This document shows, piece after piece, positions 10,801-20,015 of a DNA stretch of 64,000 nt; within the stretch, counting starts at the first letter, position 1, and the number at the start of each line of letters is the position of its first letter. The position numbers and the translations under genes are program-made. Origin of the DNA: Symsagittifera roscoffensis (Eukaryota; Xenacoelomorpha; Acoela; Convolutidae); contig NC_087070.1 of NCBI RefSeq assembly GCF_963678635.1, positions 21,063,461 to 21,127,460 on the forward strand, in the 5' to 3' direction. The notes beneath the pieces were generated by a model that worked only from the letters and a program-made list of their open reading frames with translations, searched no databases and was not told where the DNA came from.

Positions 10801-13800
10801 CATCCGAGTCTTCATCCCATTCTTCACGCTCCCCGGACAATTTCCCTTCTCCGGTTTCGTCTTTTTCCATGAATCTGGACCACTCCCCGGATTCTTGATC
10901 TAGTCCCAGGTGTTCAACTTCTTCTCTGAATGTTACTTTCTTATCCTTGACTTTAGTCTGTTCCAGAATTTTTTCGGGGATTTTTTCAACTAGTGATCGC
11001 ACAACTTCCCTGCTATCAGTGATGCTTCCTTTTGAGACGTCAGTATTGTTCACTGTTTCTTCTCTCCGAAGTATGGTTAGTTCCGGTGCCTCCTGACCTT
11101 TCCCTTGGATCACAGGCTTGTCATCTGATAGTTTCTCAAGCAACCTCATTAAGTCTTCATCTATTCGGACCGTTCCCTCCTCTACCTGGATGAGATCATA
11201 ACCTTTTGCCTTAAGTGTTTCCCTCACGATCTTGGACTTGAGCATTATTCCTATCGGAATCCTTCTGCTTTTCTTCAAGATGGTCTTTTCAAGAGGCTCT
11301 TCCGGCAATTCGGGATGATCTTCAATCGGTTTGCCTGATTTGTCCAGCCATCTCGTGAGTGGAAGACTGTCGTACGTTTCTTTGTCCATGAAGGAGAAGC
11401 CGTCTTTGATCTCAGGTCTGTCCGCCTCTCTTTGTTCTTGCCTCTCGTAGAACTCCGTCTTCTTACTCAAGCTGTCAGCATTTTGATGTTTATCTCGTGT
11501 TCTGTGCTCAATTATCATGTTGTATCCATCCAAGCGAACTATCCACCTCCCAATATAGCTCTGGTCCATTGAGTACGTTTTCAGCCAGCTTAGTGCTCGG
11601 TTGTCGACTCGCAGCTTGAAGGGCTCACTGCCTAAGTATGCTCTGTATTTTTCGACAAAGGTGACCACCGCAAACATCTCTGCTTTCGGTGCTCCGTACT
11701 TCATTTCTGTGTCACTTAGGACCTTGCTCCCGTATGCTATTGGTCTCAAGACTGTCTTCCCATTCCATTCTTGTTCTTGATGGAGAATTCCAGAAATAGC
11801 GACTACTGACGCATCCGTGTCTAGCACGTACATCCCCTTCTCAGTCGGCATACCCAGTACTGGTGCCTCACACAGCTCTTTCTTTATTCTCTGGAATGAC
11901 TCTTCTGCCGCGTTGTTCCACGTGAACTTCTTGCCCTTGTGTCTCATTAATTGTTGCATCGGGTATACCTTGTCCGCATAGCCCTTGATGAATTCTCTAT
12001 AATAGTTGGCGAAACCCAGGAAGCTCATCAGCTGGTGCTCCGTCTTCGGTGATTTCCAGGTTAGGACTGCTTCCACGGCGTCTGGGTCAGGTCTGATACC
12101 GTGTTTATCTACCATCCTGCCCAAGTATTTAATCGAGTCCTTGAGTATCTCGCACTTTGATGGTTTACACTTCAGCCCTGATATTTTCATGCACGCGAAC
12201 ACCTCGTCAAGCCTCTCGATGTGGTCTTCTAGTGTTGGCGTTGCTATTACCACGTCGTCCACATAGCACATTACCAGGTTGCCGTACTTTTTCGTCACGC
12301 CTATCAACGCGTGTGCCATCAGCCGCTGAAACGTGGCTGTTGCATTGCAGAGTCCAAACGGCATCCGTTTCCATTGAAACAGACCCAACTCGCAGGCGAA
12401 CCCTGTCTTGTCCCTGTCTTGCTTCCTTAATGGTACCTGCCAAAAGGCCGAGCCTAAATCAAGAGTCGTAAAAAATTTCGCATCACCTAACTTCGAGAGG
12501 CTTTCATCAATTCTAGGTATGGGATAGGCATCCTTCACCGTGACGGAGTTCAGGTATCGAAAGTCACAACAAAACCTTAACTGGTCGCCTTTCTTTTTGG
12601 CCATCACTACTCCACACGCCCACGGTGACTTGGATGGTTCTATCATGTCATACTCTAGTAACGTTTCGATTTCTTTTCTACACGCGTCCGATTTGTGTGG
12701 GGTCATGCGCCTCGCCCCCTCCCTGTGTGGCACCGCGTTTTCCTCAAGTTTTATTTCATGTTCAACAAAATTACAACACCCGATATCCGCCTTATGCCTT
12801 GAAAAAACCTCCTCGTTCCGCTCTAGTACGTCCTTGATAGCTTCGAGCTGTTCATCTTTCAGTTTGCCCCTTAAATGTTCAATCTCCGGCAGAACCGGTT
12901 TATCAGTTTGCATTTCATCTAGCGTGGGTCGCTCTGGAAAGTTCGAACAGCTCGAAAGCCCATCGTCCGTTTCTGACTTAAGTGATTTGATAAGACTTGA
13001 AGAATCTTTTATTCTCTGCAATCGTCTCAAGATACAAATTTTGTCCCTGTGATTAGGACAATCAACAACTTCATTTTGTTTTGAGTTTTCAATTGTTTCG
13101 TATCGAGTTTTAACTGGTAAAGCATATCCCAGCTTCCTCCCTCTCTGTATCGTGATCGGTATATCAAGGGTATTCAACAAGACACTGACGCAGAGGCCGC
13201 TCTTCGTTATCGAAAATGATCTTCCTAAAACAGCAGCGCTTTGACTATTGGGATTCGGAACTATACACACTTGCTTGTTGTCACTTAGTTCATTATAATT
13301 TTTCATCCTCAAGCTTACGATTGCCGCTTCATTAGCTTTTAACCTCACTCTCCTACTCAAGAATACCGGTGCTTTGTTTTCATTCGCCATTATTAAATTT
13401 ACCGGTTTGATTGCGTACCTCCTATCCGGGTTCCGTATCCTGAACATTGCATTATTTAGATCTATCGTTACGTCGAAATTCCTGATGAAGTCTCTGCCCA
13501 AAATGAATTGGTCAGATTCATCTAGGTTTTCTACCACGATGAAGCTCATCCACAGGTTACGTTCCCCCAAATTGAGGGCTATTATTGGCGTCCTGCCCAA
13601 CACCCGAAGGGCCCCTTTGTTTGCAGCTGACAGCCGTATTCTCGAGTCTATCAAGTCACCTTTGTCAAAGCCCATCTTTTCCCATGTTTCGATTGGTATG
13701 ACGCTCAAGACTGCTCCCGTGTCGAGTAATCCACGTAACTGAGTCTTTTTGCCATTTATGTCTAGCACGTGCCCTGTCACGTCTGCTTCCGTCCCGATGT

Positions 13801-14119
13801 GCATTGCATCTTCTTCGAGCATAGCACAGTGTCCAATCGATCTTACTTTCAATTCTTCTTTCCCTACATAGATTTGTCCAATTAGGTCTTCGTCGCATGT
13901 TATCATCGTCTTGGTATAGATGTTGATTCCATCTATATTTAGCATGACCTCGTGTGGACCATAAGCTTCAGTGTACCTATCATCAACACGTACCGACTTG
14001 CTGCCCCCTCTCATGAGTAGTGTCCTGAGCGCTCTGGAAGTCGTTTGTGGACTTATTCCACTCAGGTAGTCTGCATACACGTCAATGTGCATTATCGTCT
14101 GGTCGCTTGGCTCGCTCAA
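7883..14119 (-). CDS. pol: pol of element A: PR-RT-RNase H-integrase with C-terminal macro-like domain
   Basis: About 2,078 aa. The position 14,119 start is a UUG; the first in-frame AUG is at 14,092, and the frame opens at 14,194 inside gag, so -1 frameshifting is more likely than initiation. Domains in order: aspartic protease with LLDTGA (Asp133); RT with LRFCCDFRYLN, FGLCNATATFQRLM and YVDD at about 619-622; RNase H with TDAS and VDNRAL; H2C2 zinc finger near 1,300; integrase core Asp1375, Asp1434, Glu1470 (35 residues between the last two); GPY/F motif (GPFMITEV, about 1,610). After an acidic linker (about 1,650-1,900) comes a macro-like domain at about 1,925-2,078. All catalytic residues of the core enzymes are present, so this polyprotein looks functional. 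Confidence 0.97.
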   Translation of the reverse strand: MSEPSDQTIMHIDVYADYLSGISPQTTSRALRTLLMRGGSKSVRVDDRYTEAYGPHEVMLNIDGINIYTKTMITCDEDLIGQIYVGKEELKVRSIGHCAMLEEDAMHIGTEADVTGHVLDINGKKTQLRGLLDTGAVLSVIPIETWEKMGFDKGDLIDSRIRLSAANKGALRVLGRTPIIALNLGERNLWMSFIVVENLDESDQFILGRDFIRNFDVTIDLNNAMFRIRNPDRRYAIKPVNLIMANENKAPVFLSRRVRLKANEAAIVSLRMKNYNELSDNKQVCIVPNPNSQSAAVLGRSFSITKSGLCVSVLLNTLDIPITIQRGRKLGYALPVKTRYETIENSKQNEVVDCPNHRDKICILRRLQRIKDSSSLIKSLKSETDDGLSSCSNFPERPTLDEMQTDKPVLPEIEHLRGKLKDEQLEAIKDVLERNEEVFSRHKADIGCCNFVEHEIKLEENAVPHREGARRMTPHKSDACRKEIETLLEYDMIEPSKSPWACGVVMAKKKGDQLRFCCDFRYLNSVTVKDAYPIPRIDESLSKLGDAKFFTTLDLGSAFWQVPLRKQDRDKTGFACELGLFQWKRMPFGLCNATATFQRLMAHALIGVTKKYGNLVMCYVDDVVIATPTLEDHIERLDEVFACMKISGLKCKPSKCEILKDSIKYLGRMVDKHGIRPDPDAVEAVLTWKSPKTEHQLMSFLGFANYYREFIKGYADKVYPMQQLMRHKGKKFTWNNAAEESFQRIKKELCEAPVLGMPTEKGMYVLDTDASVVAISGILHQEQEWNGKTVLRPIAYGSKVLSDTEMKYGAPKAEMFAVVTFVEKYRAYLGSEPFKLRVDNRALSWLKTYSMDQSYIGRWIVRLDGYNMIIEHRTRDKHQNADSLSKKTEFYERQEQREADRPEIKDGFSFMDKETYDSLPLTRWLDKSGKPIEDHPELPEEPLEKTILKKSRRIPIGIMLKSKIVRETLKAKGYDLIQVEEGTVRIDEDLMRLLEKLSDDKPVIQGKGQEAPELTILRREETVNNTDVSKGSITDSREVVRSLVEKIPEKILEQTKVKDKKVTFREEVEHLGLDQESGEWSRFMEKDETGEGKLSGEREEWDEDSDESSEDQDSLCMILAEEKIRQHDRELQTDPSSGTYDLEIQEVRGGEELEKIAVSRKPLRELSCNSNVRTNLVPEDDMKIVKRMICVKLSDDIHNPGEMNGQIMALKEHVKARYRLSDLIRAQKNDKMTSNLSKWIHSGVKEKGELEEDSYKILSQFYKEKRDLLYHTAEGVVACKRRDEEKILHKHNLIILPQLYQTEVLFRSHDQMGHQGIDKVQQRILHRFDWPGMRKACERWVNACLACLQVKDPRKMKFPLKSVESSEFNEVVQIDHQKICITESGYNQILVIIDHFTKLAEAVPCQTASAEETCDHLITHWISRYGCPMTFQSDNGKAFVGDLTKELMKRSHIAQAHSTTYHPQTNGLVERQNRTLVNMLRVYCSRYMTDWDKYLPQVVGAYNSTQHSTTGISPFMMLTGRERAMPITFFYPEYEGKRTSPQAYVKEAIKRQQELNELCRRNTAQAQMRQRKKYDEKILRAKPYEVGQYVWVFQNVIPPKGTKKLLKKRRGPFMITEVHQQGRFYRLSTGRAAHYENLKPHVPSPEDWCLPKDMEGLEYLVVEPACEVNEKGTREKNDGNENLSLDDNEKIEVESDAGSFVEEDWNDPEQNEVPKWMEPDRPTPPETRTGNRKRTGMRYNRYGDDFLIDKIQPDKLGDELLSAGELEAEEEWQVIDDGGHYPQDDYSTPELETDLEQSEIERRENTNLRILEWMRDVKDESREGQSIQQIDVSAANYMKTEDPLFGWTATDRPLDIPKDNSDPTTSTGTSINIFVRGVGVGLTHTENLMIKKLKEVRETSGLELEEEEPEPTIGRNFKTKFEIPNEYSENIMITDSDFILSNRTSAICITADMSFKSRLEADFKKEYQNVEFLFRQRPGLGGIAALPPSVAQVPGKYLCFLVTRVNDRNTIDPEHVILALTRLRDFMIERGIVEVSMPVYDPNRGKLSSRELYAILHVVFAETEIMVHLHKKYYLSIA
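7886..8345 (-). other. Macro-domain-like module at the pol C-terminus
   Basis: About 153 residues follow the ALC1/OARD1 (TARG1)-like macro fold in order: a first strand (ENIMITDSDF), an AICITAD strand-turn, RLEADFKKEYQNVEFL helix, GLGGIAALPP turn, KYLCFLVTR strand, a helix with LTRLRDFMIERGI, the VEVSMPVYDP strand, and a final helix-strand pair. These macro domains bind ADP-ribose and some remove it, or acetyl-ADP-ribose. The Lys used by OARD1 is replaced by Arg in the VTR strand, and the usual Gly-rich loop after MP is altered to YDPNRG, so hydrolysis may be lost while binding remains. The module is conserved in element B, broken there by a single nonsense codon. Confidence 0.72.
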
Positions 14120-14127
14120 GTTTCTGG

Positions 14128-14194
14128 TTACCTCGTGTCCGCCACTGTGATTATCGACATTATTCTTGCTCCGATTTTCGATATTCCAAAAGGT
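14128..14194 (-). other. gag/pol -1 frame overlap of element A
   Basis: The pol frame is -1 relative to gag and opens just after a stop at 14,195-14,197; gag ends with TAA at 14,128-14,130. The 67-nt overlap is the expected place for -1 ribosomal frameshifting. Candidate slippery runs are CCTTTTGG and CGAAAATC, neither a canonical heptamer in the gag phase. Confidence 0.7.
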
Positions 14195-16689
14195 TTACCT
14201 GTCACCATTCTCACGGCGTTACAATTCCCGGTCTTCATTGAGCCCGTTCTAGCCTCTGGTATTGAGTTCGATCCGGTTAATGCTTCGTTAGAATTCTGTC
14301 TTTCGATCTCCAACTTTAGTCGTTGCTCTATTTCTTTCGCAGCCAGATCTTGTTTCACTTTGGCAATTGCTTCCGTCGCCGCTTTCTCATAATTTATCTC
14401 TAGAGAGCTTCCGGCCGCGGACTCTAACGCACCGCTAACATGTGTAACAGCTTTCACTGTCTTCGTCGGCAATTCGGTGTTTGGTGCCCCCAAGTTCCTA
14501 GATTCAAACTCGTTTTGCCTGTTCCGCTGATTCTGCACCGCCGCTAATGCCAACTTATGTTTTGGGTGATTCTGGTCCTTGACCGCTTCCCAGAACAAGG
14601 GACAATCCATTCTGAAGTGCCCCTCCTGGTTACAGAAGAAGCATCTTGCGCCTATCTTGATGATTAAGCCATTATAGTACTCGTGTTCCTCCATCTGGCT
14701 CATATCCTCTTCATCCGGTGCATAACCTAGGCTCTTCATGCCTTGTTTGTACGTTGTGCAGTCAGCCACATGATGATCCGCTGACCCGCAGTTCGCGCAT
14801 GATCTGCGCTTGTCCATATCATCTCTAGGTTTGTACCATGATGACCTCTGGGGTTGGCTTCCCCCTTGCGTGTTCCTGTTTTCGGAATATGAGTACTTCT
14901 TAGGTTTCATCAGCAAGTATTCTCTTGATTTCTGTCTCATTTCTTCTGGGGTGGGTGCGCTGTCCTTCGACAATGTGTAGTATGTTGCTAACATTGTCCT
15001 TAAGTCATCACTTTTCACCCCATCGATGAACTTCGAGGCAATGCTAAAGTTCCGTCTATTTGCCGACTCCTCTGGGTCACTCCTCCTTCTCAAGCTCTCG
15101 AGGTCATCTAGGAACCGATCTATTGACTCGTCGTCCCTCTGCCTTCTCTTTTCAAATCGCATCATCGCTTGGTGACCCTTCATGCCTGACCCGAATCGAT
15201 TCAGCAATATCTCGAAGATCTTGTCCGCGGTGTCGCGTTCTTCCTCCTTCTTTGCGACCACGCATTTTAATGCCGTTCCTTCCAAGTTGCTCAGTATGGC
15301 TGTACATGCTTGTCTTTCGTCACTCAAGTTGTCTTGTTCTAGATGTAATCTCATCACTTCCACCCAAGTGTCAATGCATCCATCGGAGTCGTCCTTGAAT
15401 TCTTTTGGCTTCTTGAATGTCTTTCTTGATTTTCCCTCTCTCCTGTCGCTCGAGTCAGTGTTCCTCGTGGCGAAGGCCTCTAGAGTCCTGTTCATCATCT
15501 CCCAAGTGCTGGCCCATGTCATAGCATCCGGTCCTGTGTTGCTGTTAGCTGTTGAATCTCCCGGAGCAGTCGTTGTATTCGACGTTCCATTCTTCATTAT
15601 TGTTTTCGCAGCTGTTGGTGCTATGCTTATCGCATCCCTGGTTAAGGGCAACGGTGTCGATTGCCGTTTGTTCCTTTGTGGTTCTACAAAGTCAACTCTG
15701 GTGCTTTGCGTACGATCCGCTGCCGGTCTTTCTTGTGGAGTGGAACCTCTCAAGATTGCATCCAACTTCGCCTGTATTGCACACGAACTCTCGGCTTGAC
15801 TCTTGCTCATTGTGTCCATTCTCCTTTCCAGGCTCCCTAATTGGCTGTTGACATCATCATATCGGTTCTTCAACTGTTGCATGTCTGTTTTGATGTTCTT
15901 TTCTCGTTCTTCATTGGTGGCTTCTACCTTATCTGACATTTCCTTGAGTCTCTCATCTGTTGCCTTAGCTAGGTTAAAATAACTGTCTAGATACTCGTGC
16001 TTGTTGTATCTTATCTCCTTTTTTATCACCTCTCTGTCTTCTTCACTGTGCTTAAGTCTTTTGTCAATCTGATTTAATTTCGCCAACAAGTCACCCAGCT
16101 CAATGGTAGTCTCTTCATGGTCAGCTGTCGGTCTCTCTTCGGCCGTAGCCTCTGCTTTAGCTTGTTCCTCCCTTGGATTGGCTTCTGAGGTCTTCGTGCT
16201 CACTGTCCCAAATGTTCGTGCTCTTTCTGCTTTTGGTTCTTCAGTCACGTTTTCTTTTGTTTTTATTCCGAACATTATTCCCAATTTTTCCGTAAAAGAT
16301 GTCCTCTTTACTTGAGAGTCTTCTTTCACCGTTTCTTCGGTGTTGCCTATTGCATCTTCCGCGTCATCTATCGGTGAGAACTCTATGGGTTTCTGGTTCG
16401 GTTCCTCTGCATTGGGCATTGGAGTTGACTCTGTCGCCATCTTCCTTGTTTCATCCACACTTTGATCGGGTGTCTCTAGATCAATCTCGATGGTGGGTTC
16501 TACTCGCTCCCCTTCCGTGCCCTCTTTCGCCCTGTTCTCCGCTGTACTCCTTGTGCTGACCATGTTAACTGAAAAGTTCGTCTTCGTTATCTTTGGGCCC
16601 GTTGATGTCGTTCCGCGCAGCGATGAATTATATTTCGTGTTTGATCCACTTGACCTTTTTTCGAGCACCGGTACCCTACTCCGCCTCAT
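14128..16689 (-). CDS. gag: gag of element A: capsid and nucleocapsid polyprotein
   Basis: 853 aa from an AUG at 16,689, first on the genomic RNA. The N-terminal third is acidic and low in complexity. Residues about 200-310 form a charged coiled coil. Residues about 430-590 match the Ty3/gypsy retrotransposon capsid region (DGCIDTWVEV, AILSNLEGTA, FEILLNRFGSGMKGHQAMM, FIDGVKSDDLRTMLA). Two CCHC zinc knuckles of the form CX2CX4HX4C follow, CANCGSADHHVADC near 630 and CFFCNQEGHFRMDC near 680, which would bind the RNA genome. The C-terminal 150 residues include another helical stretch. The gene is intact and overlaps the pol frame by 67 nt. Confidence 0.95.
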   Translation of the reverse strand: MRRSRVPVLEKRSSGSNTKYNSSLRGTTSTGPKITKTNFSVNMVSTRSTAENRAKEGTEGERVEPTIEIDLETPDQSVDETRKMATESTPMPNAEEPNQKPIEFSPIDDAEDAIGNTEETVKEDSQVKRTSFTEKLGIMFGIKTKENVTEEPKAERARTFGTVSTKTSEANPREEQAKAEATAEERPTADHEETTIELGDLLAKLNQIDKRLKHSEEDREVIKKEIRYNKHEYLDSYFNLAKATDERLKEMSDKVEATNEEREKNIKTDMQQLKNRYDDVNSQLGSLERRMDTMSKSQAESSCAIQAKLDAILRGSTPQERPAADRTQSTRVDFVEPQRNKRQSTPLPLTRDAISIAPTAAKTIMKNGTSNTTTAPGDSTANSNTGPDAMTWASTWEMMNRTLEAFATRNTDSSDRREGKSRKTFKKPKEFKDDSDGCIDTWVEVMRLHLEQDNLSDERQACTAILSNLEGTALKCVVAKKEEERDTADKIFEILLNRFGSGMKGHQAMMRFEKRRQRDDESIDRFLDDLESLRRRSDPEESANRRNFSIASKFIDGVKSDDLRTMLATYYTLSKDSAPTPEEMRQKSREYLLMKPKKYSYSENRNTQGGSQPQRSSWYKPRDDMDKRRSCANCGSADHHVADCTTYKQGMKSLGYAPDEEDMSQMEEHEYYNGLIIKIGARCFFCNQEGHFRMDCPLFWEAVKDQNHPKHKLALAAVQNQRNRQNEFESRNLGAPNTELPTKTVKAVTHVSGALESAAGSSLEINYEKAATEAIAKVKQDLAAKEIEQRLKLEIERQNSNEALTGSNSIPEARTGSMKTGNCNAVRMVTGKPFGISKIGARIMSIITVADTR

Positions 16690-16965
16690 TATTTCTATTT
16701 ACAACTGCTCCTATTTACAATTTTATTATATACACGATTCTATTCTAAGGGTAAAAAAAAATATTTTTTGTGGTAACAAATTCTGTACAACGTGTTAAAA
16801 ACCTTATCCAATTCTCTTTCTAAAACCTCCGAAAAACTTTCCTTAATTTGGTCTTAACCGTACCTATTTCGATTTGTCTTATTCTGTCTTAAGACACACT
16901 TGTTGTGATTCTACTTCAATTTTTATACCGTCCCAAGACTATTCGTCACTATCACAGTACTCTCC

Positions 16966-17617
16966 GCTAGTGTCCTAAGACCCTTGTACCAAGACTACTG
17001 TCCCAAGACTAGTGTCCCAAGGCTAGTGTCCCAAGACTACTGTCCCAAGACTACTGTCCCAAGACTAGTGTCCCAAGGGTAGTGTCCCAAGACCAGTGTC
17101 CCAAGGCTAGTGTCCCAAGACTACTGTCCCAAGGCTAGTGTCCCAAGACTACTGTCCCAAGACCAGTGTCCCAAGACCAGTGTCCCAAGGCTAGTGTCCC
17201 AAGACTAGTGTCCCAAGACCCTTGTCCCAAGACTACTGTCCCAAGGCTAGTGTCCCAAGACTACTGTCCCAAGACCAGTGTCCCAAGACCAGTGTCCCAA
17301 GGCTAGTGTCCCAAGACTAGTGTCCCAAGACCCTTGTCCCAAGACCACTGTCCCAAGACCACTGTCCCAAGACCCTGTCCCAAGACCACTGTCCCAAGAC
17401 CCTGTCCCAAGACCACTGTCCCAAGACCCCTGTCCCAAGACCCTGTCCCAAGACCACTGTCCCAAGACCCTGTCCCAAGACCCTGTCCCAAGACCCTTGT
17501 CCCAAGACCACTGTCCCAAGACCCCGTCCCAAGACCACTGTCCCAAGACCCTGTCCCAAGACCCCGTCCCAAGACCACTGTCCCAAGACCCTGTCCCAAG
17601 ACCACTGTCCCAAGACT
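16966..17617. repeat. 14-bp minisatellite (GTCCCAAGACYAST-type), about 46 copies
   Basis: The core TGTCCCAAGRC(Y) repeats every 14 bp, with 13-bp variants toward the right end. Variants ACTACT, ACTAGT, GCTAGT, ACCAGT, ACCCTT and ACCACT form a higher-order repeat: an eight-unit, 112-bp block starting at 17,131 is repeated at 17,243. The left half is TAGT/TACT-rich and the right half CCACT/CCCT-rich. Long frames in both strands are by-products of the period. Confidence 0.97.
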
Positions 17618-18440
17618 CGTCACGGAGTGTCTTCCTCGTTGTAGGGTCTTCTTGAATCACCGTACCTTGTACCACCTCTCAAGCTCTAGTAAAATTTTCC
17701 CAAAAACCCTCTCTTAAAAGCCAAATGCTGACCCCCCTCTTCTTTTTGGTTGTTTCTATTTCAATGTAGGTGCGCAGGTATCTTGTGATCACCTGTTCGT
17801 ATAAAACCAAACACAAATCCTCACCAAAATTCAACAAAAATCTAAGTAAGAAAAATAATAAAAACAGAAAAATGAGCCCACCTGAAATTCAAAGGTGACC
17901 AATGTCTACCTTTCGTCGAAAAAAATGTCTGGTACCTAATTGCCACGCGTTTTCCTCCCCCCACTAGTGATCTTGTGGGGTATCACAAAAGCTGTTTATA
18001 TCCGGTCCCCCCTACCAAACCAACCAGCGTACCAGTCTTAACTCGAGTTGAATTTTGGATCTCCACCTAATATTACCAACGCGTGTTAATTTCTAATGTA
18101 ACTAAGTCAACGATGTCGACTAATTAGTTACTCTAATTTCCCCCTTTTTTACAATTTACAACCGCCAACCTCTAACTTAACCAGTCCCCCTTCTAACCTC
18201 CCCCCTTTCTAGCCCCCCTTCTTAAGCCTAAAAATTACTTTAAGCGCCGGGTGCTAAACCTCTCAAGAGAAAACCGTAGACCTGTTTCCAGGCCTGCTCA
18301 AGTAAAAACGTTCCTCAAAACCGGGGGATGTCGCTTATCCTATTTTACGCTTATCTCCTATAATGTAATGTGGATTTTAACGATACCCGTTCTGCCCAAC
18401 TTGAGAACTCGAGAATTGCCAAATCCTTCTTGGCTGCTTT

Positions 18441-18632
18441 CCCACTCGACTGGTCACCTGTTCCAGTCCAGTCTCCTATTGGTTCAGCTCAAGTGTCCCT
18501 GAACCACTTCCCCACTCGGCTGGTCACCTCTTCCAGTCAAGTCTCCTATTGGTTCAGCTCAAGTGTCCCTGAACCACTTTCCCACTCGGCTGGTCACCTC
18601 TTCCAGTCAAGTCTCCTATTGGTCCAGCTAAG
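18441..18632. repeat. 70-bp tandem repeat, about 2.7 copies
   Basis: Copies start at 18,441, 18,511 and 18,581 with cccactcgRctggtcacct and include the segment ctcctattggttcagctcaa. The first two are nearly identical; the third breaks off near 18,632. It lies in the element A leader close to the LTR. Confidence 0.92.
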
Positions 18633-18661
18633 TTCCAAGCTATCTGAAAACCCTTGACGAC

Positions 18662-18676
18662 GCCCCACTTCGGGCA
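18662..18676 (-). promoter_or_regulatory. Candidate primer-binding site of element A
   Basis: On the minus strand this reads TGCCCGAAGTGGGGC, resembling the TGGCGCCC-AACGTGGGGC style of tRNA-primer sites in many Ty3/gypsy elements. It sits where LTR homology with element B begins. The first G pair of TGG is not perfect, so the call is tentative. Confidence 0.3.
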
Positions 18677-19585
18677 CTTTATTCAGTTTACTGGTTTAAA
18701 TTGCTAGGTTGATCGAAACGATCGAACTTGTAAAACAGTATGGGTATACTATTTAATTAATATAAAGGTTTGATCCAACTAATCTGGTGTCAAAGTCACT
18801 GTCTTTTTTCGTTTTATGGTTTTTGTTTTGCTTTTTGTCTTTTTGCTCGTGTTTTTGTCCCCCTAGTTGCCCCCCTTTACTCGGTTAGCTAAGCCTCGTT
18901 CGGAGAGCGTACCAGGAAATTTTCTCGAGTTTTCTTAAAAAGCTATCACGGTACAACCGGAAGGTTTGCACGTTCCTGTCGAACCGTACCGCCGGTACTC
19001 TAGAATGGGCATTCAGCCCGAAGCTGTCTCAAGTGGGTTCGACTCCGTAGTCTTGATGTCGTAAACACCCAGGAGCGCCATAAAAACACTATGTAACATT
19101 CGTCTACTGCAGTCACACATGAGGCTTAAGAAAAATAGGCCCTATAACCACTGGCTCAAGGGTCAGGGACACTATCTCTTGTGTTTTTCTACCTCAAGAA
19201 CGGTCGGAGCCAGTTCGGTTCGCTTGTGACATGAGACCACGACCCGTTACAGCTTAAAGGCTACTACTAAAATATCCCCCCACTCTAGAATTAGAAACGT
19301 CCCCATACTTAGGTCTCTAGATACCCAAAATACATGAACGCCATTAAAAACCGGGTTGGAACAATCCGTTAAGTTACTTTTTATTAGACAGTGGAACTTT
19401 GATCCATTTCAGATGGATCAACCTAAAACTCGCCTTACCTCAACATAACAATTATAAAACACACTCTAGGAATTTAAATTAAGTACTCACATTGTAGCAC
19501 GCTCAAGAACCAGGAAGTAAATAAGTCGGTAAACAACTCAAGAATCAATAAAGTAACTAATATGAGTTTAATGTTAGTCAGTTTT
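18677..19585 (-). mobile_element. 5' LTR of element A, truncated on its right (U3) side
   Basis: Patchy but ordered similarity to the element B LTR at 57,496-58,320 includes the gatcgaaacgatcg block, the T-rich block near 18,800, ccaggaaattttc, ggagcgccataaaaac, taacattcg and gatggatcaacc. Similarity stops about 160 bp after the last block, where the inverted-repeat insertion begins. The hairpin cluster and terminal CACA seen in B are therefore missing. Confidence 0.6.
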
Positions 19586-19591
19586 AACAAC

Positions 19592-20015
19592 AAGAACAAG
19601 TTTTTACTCTAGACTGCAAGTTCTCGTGAACCATTGGGACACTCTAGCTGTCCACCTTTCCACCGAAGGTTCACTCTGGTCCAGTCAATAATAGTATTCC
19701 AATCGTAACAATCCAATTCGTGGGAATGCTCTCGTCTCTGTTTCAGATGGGACAGCTCTACTCTAGGCTATTATTGCTATTGAAATTGCGAATAGTAATT
19801 TCCCACCGATTTTTCTAGCAACTTTCCCGCGATTGTTATTCAACTGTTCTGAAATTGTTCTGATCTCTTTTTCTGATTTTCAGTTCTCGCGAGAAAATCG
19901 TGCATGACAGGCTCCATTCGAAATTTTGAAAAATTAAATTTCACTCCAAAATCAAGTGTTTTTTGCTTCTCTCAAGGTCAAACTTCCAAACATGACCGAC
20001 TGGCACACATTTTAA
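19592..20015. repeat. Left inverted arm of the foldback insertion
   Basis: Pairs with 20,464-20,850 at roughly 75-80% by eye. Shared blocks are aacaagttttt, ccattggg, agctgtccacctttcc, gaaggttcactctgg, ctctactct, ttgcgaatag and ggtcaaacttccaaa. Confidence 0.8.

Larger units (their letters stand above)
16690..18661 (-). other. 5' leader of element A (non-coding)
   Basis: Nearly 2 kb between the probable primer-binding region and the gag AUG. It contains the minisatellite and the 70-bp repeat listed separately. Outside them (17,640-18,440) it is rich in C runs and shows no credible ORF. A long leader could hold packaging or translation signals. Confidence 0.7.
1..19585 (-). mobile_element. Element A: giant Ty3/gypsy-type LTR retrotransposon (3' end outside window)
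   Basis: The element is read right to left: truncated 5' LTR, long leader, gag, pol in the -1 frame, a 0.5-kb spacer, ORF3 (SGNH hydrolase), ORF4. The order protease-RT-RNase H-integrase and the RT and GPY/F motifs place it in Ty3/gypsy (Metaviridae). Gag, pol, ORF3 and ORF4 are all unbroken, unlike the relatives to the right. Using the position of the ORF4 Cys motif in element C as a ruler, about 3.2 kb is missing on the left, giving a full length near 22-23 kb. The 5' LTR lacks its right part (U3), so transcription from this copy may be impaired even though its genes look complete. Confidence 0.93.

Noticed and set aside
17247-17717. Several overlapping frames of 98-142 codons on both strands with SWDSGLGT- or CPKTTVPRP-type repeats
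   Set aside because: They exist only because the 14/13-bp minisatellite lacks stops; all six frames look alike and composition is purely periodic.
19028-19060. tRNA T-arm-like string gggttcgactcc in the A LTR
   Set aside because: No matching acceptor stem, anticodon arm or CCA end nearby; chance similarity.
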